Assembly: GCA_035533755.1 (NCBI GenBank)
Contig: DATLTC010000009.1
Coordinates: forward strand, 62,001-126,000
Reading direction: 5' to 3'
DNA: 64,000 bases
From: Gemmatimonadaceae bacterium
Lineage (GTDB): Bacteria; Gemmatimonadota; Gemmatimonadetes; Gemmatimonadales; Gemmatimonadaceae
Positions 57,352 to 64,000 of the stretch are shown here, piece by piece. The notes beneath the pieces are model-generated. The model was not told where the DNA came from and searched no databases. It saw only the letters and a program-made list of their open reading frames with translations. Numbering within the stretch: the stretch's first letter is position 1; each line of letters begins with the position of its first letter. The position numbers were made by a program, and so were the translations under genes.

Positions 57352-58774
57352 ACCCGTACGTCCTCCCGCTCGGCGGGGGGGGCGCCGCGGAGCAAGGGCT
57401 CCACGACCTCGGTGAGAAACTCGTCCACCTGCTCCCGGGCGCGACCGATGAAATTGAGCGGGTCGAGCAGGGCGTGCATCTCGTCGGCAGGCACCGGCCA
57501 CGTGGGCTCGGCGGCGAGGCGGAGCAGCATGTCGTTGGACGGCGCGCCGTCCTTGACCGCGCGCGCCGCGGCGATGCTGGCCCGGCGGATCTGCTCATGC
57601 GCATCCTGGCGATCGACCCCGCGCTGCACGGCGCGGATGATCAACGCTTCAGTGGCCATGAACGGCAACTCGTCGCCGAGCCGGCGAGCGATCCGCGCCG
57701 GATGCACCTCCAGGCCGTCCACCACGTTTTCCATGATCACGAGGATGGCGTCGGTGGCCAGGAACGCCTCGGGGATGGACAGGCGGCGATTGGCGCTGTC
57801 GTCGAGCGTGCGCTCGAAGAACTGGACGCTGTGCGTGAGATTGGCGTTCGGCTCGAGCGTCAGCACGAACCGGGCCAGCGATGCGATGCGTTCGCAACGC
57901 ATGGGATTCCGCTTGTAGGCCATGGCCGACGACCCGATCTGCTCCTCCTCGAACGGCTCCTCGATCTCGCCATAGGACTGCAGCATGCGGATGTCGCCGC
58001 TGAACTTGGCGGCGCTGGCCGCCACGCCGGCCACCACGTCGAGCACGGCGGCATCGAGCTTGCGCGTGTAGGTCTGTCCCGTCACCGGGAGCGCCGATCG
58101 GAACCCGATCGCCGCGGTCACGGTGCGCTCCAGGCGGCGCACCTTGTCGTGGTCGCCGCCGAACAGATCGAGGAACGACGCCTGCGTGCCGGTGGTCCCC
58201 TTCACGCCGCGGCACGGGAGGGTATCGCGGCGGTGATCGAGCTCGGCGAGATCGAGGGCGAGGTCCTGCATCCAGAGCGTGGCGCGCTTGCCCACGGTGG
58301 TGGGCTGCGCGGGCTGGAGGTGCGTGGAGCCGAGCGTGGGCAGGTCGCGCCACCGTCGCGCGAATTCGCCCAGCCCCCGCAGCACGTGCACGAGCTTGCC
58401 ACGCAGCAGATCGAGGCCGCGCCGCATGAGGATGAGGTCGGCGTTGTCGGTGACGAACGCGCTCGTCGCGCCCAGATGGATGAACTTCCGCGCCGCGGGG
58501 GCCACATCGCCGAATGCGTGGACGTGCGCCATCACGTCATGACGGTAGCGCCGCTCGTAGGCGGCCACGGCCTCGAAATCGATGTCGTCGAGGTGGGCCC
58601 GCATCTGGGCGATGGCCTCGGCGGGGATCGGCACGCCGAGCGCCTGCTCCGCCTCGGCCAGGGCCAGCCAGAGCCGGCGCCAGAGGCCGTAACGCGTATT
58701 CGGCCCCCACAGCTGCAGCATCGCACGCGAGGCGTACCGTTCGGCCAGCGGCGAGGAGTACTGATCGGACGTGG

Positions 58775-58778
<4 letters not shown>
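57348..58778 (-). CDS. purB: Adenylosuccinate lyase
   Basis: Acts twice in purine synthesis. 476 residues of the fumarase/aspartase fold: the signature loop [15 protein letters not shown] with catalytic Ser, [14 protein letters not shown] and [18 protein letters not shown]. It is coupled to htrA upstream and purC downstream. Confidence 0.95.
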
Positions 58779-60180
<1,402 letters not shown>

Positions 60181-60184
<4 letters not shown>

Positions 60185-60843
60185 CGATCGGACCAGCCCC
60201 CATGAAGCTTGGATACGTCGTTGAGGAATTGATCGACGCCGCGGTCGGTGAGGGGGTGGAGGAGCAACGACCGCAGCACGTCGGGAGAAACGGCCACGCC
60301 GTCGGCGCCGGCCAGCGCCGACTCCGAGAACTGCTGAGCGCTGGTGGGCCGGATGGCGAGGATGTCGCATTCGGTGCGTGACGCGTCGAACACGCGACGC
60401 AGGTCGCGCACCACATCGGCGCCGCTGTGTCCCACGGCGTCGAGTTGGTCGAGGGGGGTGATCACCGTGGATGCGCCGGCCTTGGCGGCGAGCAGCGCCT
60501 GAGCGGCGTTGAACACCAGCATGGCGGCCGTTCGCACGCCGTCGGCGTGCAGGCGATGCATGGCGCCGAACGCCTCTTCCACGAGGGGAACCTGGACGAT
60601 GATCTGGTCGGACAGTCGGGCGAGTTCACGCGCGTCGCGGTAGATGTCATCGCCGGACACGGCGTGGACGGCCACGTACACCGGGGTGGGGTGCGCCTGG
60701 CAGATCTCCCGGATGCGATCGTGATCGCCGTCGGCGCCCGCGTCGCGGAGCAGGGCCGGGGAGGTCATCACCCCATCGAGCAGCCCGTTGGTCACGGCCC
60801 AGCGAATGTCGTCCAGATCCGCGGTGGCAAGGAGGAGCTTCAT
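60181..60843 (-). CDS. Transaldolase/fructose-6-phosphate-aldolase homologue lacking catalytic residues
   Basis: 220 residues, the length of FsaA/TalC proteins, with fold-wide similarity (FNAAQALLAAKAGASTVITP, AVGHSGADVV, LLLHPLTDRGVDQFL). Active-site positions are replaced: Lys85-equivalent is Q84 (IIVQVPLV), Asp6 is A6 (LLATAD), Asn28 is S28 (MTSP), and the Gln59 and Ser166 regions also differ. The Schiff base cannot form, so it is probably not a transaldolase; a binding or new catalytic role is possible. Start ATG 60843 overlaps truA by 4 bases. Confidence 0.85.
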
Positions 60844-61610
60844 CGGAGGTACAGGTCCGCGGGATACACGACGGCCTCCAGGAAGAGCGCGTGCGCCGGG
60901 GCAGGCGGCGAGACGGCGCGGTTGTCGACGGCGGCCAACAGCGCGGCCATATCCTGCTGGGGCCGGCGGCCGGTGGCAATGTCCAACATCGTGCCGACGA
61001 GGAATCTCACCATGTGATGCAGAAAGCGGTTGGCCTCGATTTCGAACACCACGCCGCCCGGTCGATCCAGCCATCGCGCAACGTGCACGTGACAGCGGTG
61101 ATCGTCGTCGGGTGGTGCGGTGCCCTGGACCGCGAACGCGCGGAACCCGTGCTCCCCGAGCAGCCCGGCGGCCGTCGCGTCGAGGGCGCCCCGATCGAGG
61201 GGGCGCCGGATCGCGAACTCCAGCCGGCGGCGAAAGGGCGAGTCGGCTTCCTCGTCCGTCCCGACGTAGTACCTGTAGCGACGCGCAACAGCGCTGTACC
61301 GGGCGTGGAAGGTGGCGCGCATCTCGTGCGCAGCGGCGACCCAGACGTCCGGCGGAAGCACCGCGTTGAGCGCCCTTCGAAGCGCGGATGGCGTCCATCG
61401 CTCGGGCACCCGTACGCCAGCCGCCTGGCCGCGTGCATGCACCCCCGCATCGGTCCGTCCCGCGCCCAGCACGCCGACCGGCGCGCCGCAGAGGCGCTCA
61501 AGCGCTGCTTCCATGACTCCTTGCACGGTGCGCTGCTCAGGCTGGCGTTGCCACCCGCTGAACCCCGAGCCGTCATAGTGCAACACGAGCTGCACACTGC
61601 GCTCCGCCAT
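60840..61610 (-). CDS. truA: tRNA pseudouridine synthase A
   Basis: Isomerises U38-40 in the anticodon stem. 256 residues: HYDGSGFSGWQRQPEQRTVQ, catalytic Asp in GAGRTDAGVHARGQ, FHARYSAVARRYRYYV and the C-terminal RFLHHMVRFLVGTML. ATG 61610 begins the fold and follows a promoter-like element by 7 bases. First gene of the truA-to-purF operon. Confidence 0.95.
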   Translation of the reverse strand: MAERSVQLVLHYDGSGFSGWQRQPEQRTVQGVMEAALERLCGAPVGVLGAGRTDAGVHARGQAAGVRVPERWTPSALRRALNAVLPPDVWVAAAHEMRATFHARYSAVARRYRYYVGTDEEADSPFRRRLEFAIRRPLDRGALDATAAGLLGEHGFRAFAVQGTAPPDDDHRCHVHVARWLDRPGGVVFEIEANRFLHHMVRFLVGTMLDIATGRRPQQDMAALLAAVDNRAVSPPAPAHALFLEAVVYPADLYLR

Positions 61611-61617
61611 TGCGTGA

Positions 61618-61645
61618 AACCTACCCCGGCCGGGAGTGAAGTCAA
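61618..61645 (-). promoter_or_regulatory. Candidate promoter of the truA-purF operon
   Basis: Minus strand: TTGACT (61645-61640), 16-base spacer, TAGGTT (61623-61618), then seven bases to ATG 61610. The message of the twelve-gene operon would be leaderless or nearly so. Confidence 0.5.
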
Positions 61646-61669
61646 GCAACCGCCGACGCACGGAAGCGA

Positions 61670-61698
61670 TTGACATTGCTCGACGTACGGGCTCACAT
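61670..61698 (+). promoter_or_regulatory. Candidate promoter of the GAF gene
   Basis: Perfect -35 TTGACA (61670-61675) with a weak -10 (TCACAT, 17 bases; or CACATT, 18 bases). It reads away from truA and supports ATG 61748 rather than the TTG at 61670 as the start of the next gene. Confidence 0.4.
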
Positions 61699-61747
61699 TT
61701 CGCGTTCGTGCCACGCGGCGCCCGCCGCGCCGAACCGCCCCTCTTCC

Positions 61748-63049
61748 ATGCCGCCGCGGACTCTCGCATCGCTTGCCCATGCGCTCAACGCCGCGCCCGA
61801 TCTGGACGCGGCGCTGGTGGCGCTCGCCGATGGCCTGGCGGAGATCGATCGGTTCTCCCACGTCGCGCTCATCACCTTCGATCCGCGGCGCGCGCTGATG
61901 CGCGACCGGAAGCTCGCCCGGCCGGACGGCGTGGAGTCGCGAACCATCGACACCACGCTCGATCATCTGGCCACGCGCGAGCGCACCGCCATCACCAGCG
62001 GCGCCGAGTTCGTGGACTTCGGCGACGCGTCGGCCGAAGTCGCGCGGCTGATCGCCATGCCCGAGATCCCCGAAGGGGGATTCCTGGCGCTCAAGGGGCT
62101 CCACTTCGAAGGCTCCCTGGCCGGCATCCTCGCGCTCTTCGAACCTCGCAAGATCTTCGGCACGCGCACCATGGAACGCGTCCAGCCCGCGGTGGCGCTG
62201 TTCGAACTCGGGTTCGCGCGGTTCCTCGAAGCCGAGGCGCGACACGAGGCCGTGCGCACACTCGAGGACGTCACCCAGCGCGTGCACGGCGAATACGAAC
62301 GCAAGCTCGCGACGCTCGAACAACAGCTGCTGCGCGCCACGGGGGAGTTCACGGCCCATGGCGATCAGAGCCGGACGGTATCGCTCGAACGCGAACTCGC
62401 GTCGGCGCGCGAAGACGCGCGACGCGCATCGCGCCGCGCGGAGGCCGTCGAGGCAACCATCGGCTCGGCCGTGGAGCAGCTCGAGAAGGCGCACATCGAA
62501 TTGCACCGGCGCAGCGAGCAACTGCGGCAGAAGACGCGCACGCTGTACCTGCTCGAACGCGTGCTGGCGCTGGATGCCGCCACCGACAGCCCCCGCGAAC
62601 TCGCCGAGGGGTTGCTGTCGCTGGTCGGTGACGACATGAACGCCGAACGCTGCTCGCTGCTGCTGCGCGCGCCGGGCGAGGACGCGCTGTATCTGGCCGC
62701 GGCCCGCGGCATCGCGCCCAACGTGGCCGAAGGCAAGCGCGTCTCCATCGGCAGTGGCATTTCCGGACGCGTGGCCGCCACGCGCGAACCGCTGCTGGTG
62801 CAGGACGTGGGGGAGGCCCGGGAACATCCGCTGCTCCGCGACGCGTACTACACCACGGGGTCCTTTCTCAGCTTCCCGCTCGTCTATCGCGATACCCTGG
62901 TCGGCGTGGTCAACCTCACCAACCGCCGCATGGCCGGCGTGTTCGTGGATGAGGACGTGGAGCGCGTGCGGCTGTTGGGCCTCGTGATCGCGCTCGCCGC
63001 CGCCAACGCTCGGCTGCCCGAGCGGCTCGTGGAGACGATGAGTGTCTAG
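61748..63049 (+). CDS. GAF-domain protein with central coiled coil
   Basis: 433 residues from ATG 61748. A GAF-like N-terminal region (about residues 5-165), a long Glu/Arg/Ala-rich coiled coil (about 170-280), and a C-terminal GAF domain (about 285-425) with GDDMNAERCSLLLR, GSGISGRVAATREPLLVQD and TGSFLSFPLVYRDTLVGVVN. No kinase, cyclase or DNA-binding output is visible, so it likely signals through a partner. It overlaps trpD by 8 bases. Confidence 0.75.
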   Translation: MPPRTLASLAHALNAAPDLDAALVALADGLAEIDRFSHVALITFDPRRALMRDRKLARPDGVESRTIDTTLDHLATRERTAITSGAEFVDFGDASAEVARLIAMPEIPEGGFLALKGLHFEGSLAGILALFEPRKIFGTRTMERVQPAVALFELGFARFLEAEARHEAVRTLEDVTQRVHGEYERKLATLEQQLLRATGEFTAHGDQSRTVSLERELASAREDARRASRRAEAVEATIGSAVEQLEKAHIELHRRSEQLRQKTRTLYLLERVLALDAATDSPRELAEGLLSLVGDDMNAERCSLLLRAPGEDALYLAAARGIAPNVAEGKRVSIGSGISGRVAATREPLLVQDVGEAREHPLLRDAYYTTGSFLSFPLVYRDTLVGVVNLTNRRMAGVFVDEDVERVRLLGLVIALAAANARLPERLVETMSV

Positions 63050-64000
63050 CGGCGCGGCCGCCGACCCGCTGCAGGCGGTCATCCGGCGGCTCGCCCTGGC
63101 GGCGCCGCTGGCGCCCGCCGACCTGACGGCAGCGTTCGACCGGATCATGGCGGGCGAGGCGACGGCGGCGCAGCTGGCCGCCGTCCTCGTGGGACTCCGG
63201 GTCAAGGGAGAAACGGCGTCCGAAGTGGCCGCCGTCGTGCGCGCGCTCCAGACGGCCATGGTCCCCCTGCACGCCGACGATCCGGCCTCCCTGGTGGACA
63301 CCTGCGGCACGGGGGGCGGATCGGTCCCGACGTTCAACATCTCCACCGCCGCCGCCCTGCTGGCCGCCGGCGCCGGGGCGCGCATCGCCAAACACGGCAA
63401 CCGGTCGTTCACCACGCAGTGCGGCAGCGCGGACGTGCTCGAAGCGCTGGGGGTGATCATCGACCGCCCGGTGCCGGTCATGGAGCGCGCGCTGCGCGAG
63501 GCCGGCATCGTGTTCATGTTCGCGCCACTGCTGCACCCGGCCATGCGGCACGTGGGGCCGGTGCGCCGCGAACTCGGCATTCCGACCGTCATGAACATCG
63601 TGGGGCCGCTGGCGAATCCGGCGCGCGCCGGCCGCCAGGTGATCGGGGTTGGCGACGCCGACCGGCTGACGCTGCTCGCCGGCGCGCTCGCGGAGTTGGG
63701 CACCGAGCACGCGTTGGTGGTCCACGGAGCGGGCATGGACGAGATCTCGCCGCTGGGGCCCACCCGCGTGCTGGAGGTGCGGCGGGGGCAGGTCACGGAA
63801 TGGACGATCGATCCGGTGGCGCTGGGCTACGGGAGTGCGACGCCCGGGGAGTTGGCCGGCGGCCCGCCGGCGGCCAATGCACACGCCATCCTGAACGTGC
63901 TGGGGGGCAAGGGGCTGCCCGGGGCTACGTCAGCCGTGGTGCTCAACGCCGCCGCCGCGCTCTACGTGGCGGGCAAGGCGGCGTCCTACGAAGCAGGACT
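63042..64000 (+). CDS. trpD: Anthranilate phosphoribosyltransferase (5' part, runs off window)
   Basis: Joins anthranilate to PRPP in tryptophan synthesis. At least 319 residues are visible and the frame is open to the window end. VDTCGTGGGSVPTFNISTAA (PRPP loop), KHGNRSFTTQCGSADVLEAL and FAPLLHPAMRHVGPVRRELG are conserved; NPARAGRQVIGV and HGAGMDEISPLGPT follow. Most homologues read KHGNRS(V/I)SS where this one has FTT. Start GTG 63042 lies just before the GAF stop; the GAF gene is an uncommon neighbour for trp genes. Confidence 0.93.
   Translation, partial: MSSGAAADPLQAVIRRLALAAPLAPADLTAAFDRIMAGEATAAQLAAVLVGLRVKGETASEVAAVVRALQTAMVPLHADDPASLVDTCGTGGGSVPTFNISTAAALLAAGAGARIAKHGNRSFTTQCGSADVLEALGVIIDRPVPVMERALREAGIVFMFAPLLHPAMRHVGPVRRELGIPTVMNIVGPLANPARAGRQVIGVGDADRLTLLAGALAELGTEHALVVHGAGMDEISPLGPTRVLEVRRGQVTEWTIDPVALGYGSATPGELAGGPPAANAHAILNVLGGKGLPGATSAVVLNAAAALYVAGKAASYEAG

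Overview
The window is GC-rich, densely coded bacterial chromosome and reads as housekeeping DNA. Gene content suggests Gemmatimonadota or a relative in the FCB group: split propionyl-CoA carboxylase genes, an rpsO-pnp-M16 peptidase run, mreBCD-mrdA-rodA followed by accD-folC, archaeal/eukaryal-type ProS, three-part PurL/PurQ/PurS, and promoter-like sites with a TAGCTT-type -10. That assignment is inference; no database was searched. I found no rRNA, tRNA, CRISPR array, insertion sequence, prophage or recognisable defence island.

Layout. (1) 117-5904: acyl-CoA carboxylase operon (carboxyltransferase, biotin carboxylase, biotin carrier) with a TrmA-type rRNA methyltransferase gene between the last two, then a TolB-like secreted protein. 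(2) 12364-5911, minus: phosphate uptake operon (porin, pstS, pstC, pstA, two pstB genes, phoU) with two candidate Pho boxes. (3) 12603-13841: MFS carboxylate-type transporter. (4) 13972-26074: rplM-rpsI, rpsB-tsf-pyrH-frr-uppS-cdsA-dxr-rseP and rpsO-pnp-M16 peptidase. (5) 26193-27308: alanine dehydrogenase with a strong terminator. (6) 27534-35274: rod-shape genes mreBCD, PBP2, rodA, then accD and folC. (7) 35283-42155: hisS, proS, lysA, a phosphodiesterase, guaA and a DUF3667-like membrane protein. (8) 42180-46268: ptsN (minus), dusB, larB and a GAF-GGDEF diguanylate cyclase. (9) 46353-46705: tmRNA gene ssrA, tag ANTNLALAA. (10) 49680-46764, minus: glycosyltransferase, polysaccharide deacetylase and YbhN-like membrane protein, mutually overlapping. 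(11) 61610-49822, minus: twelve genes, most joined by 4-base stop/start overlaps: truA, a degenerate transaldolase-like gene, htrA/degP, purB, purC, psd, pssA, purS, purQ, a small secreted protein, purL, purF. (12) 61748-64000, plus: a GAF/coiled-coil protein and the start of trpD, cut by the window edge.

Pathways present include de novo purine synthesis (purF, L, Q, S, C, B and guaA), phosphatidylethanolamine synthesis (cdsA, pssA, psd), isoprenoid and undecaprenyl carrier synthesis (dxr, uppS), rod-shape peptidoglycan synthesis, fatty-acid carboxylation (accD) and branched or propionyl-type carboxylation (pccB operon).

The observations most worth following are a transaldolase/fructose-6-phosphate-aldolase homologue that has lost its Schiff-base lysine and other catalytic residues, a recurrent TAG(C/G)TT -10 element that at several genes lies only 5-9 bases before the start codon (suggesting leaderless mRNAs), 11-base-spaced GTTAC repeats as lineage-specific Pho boxes, and the purine/phospholipid/protease superoperon. 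I did not see a clear new multi-gene system.
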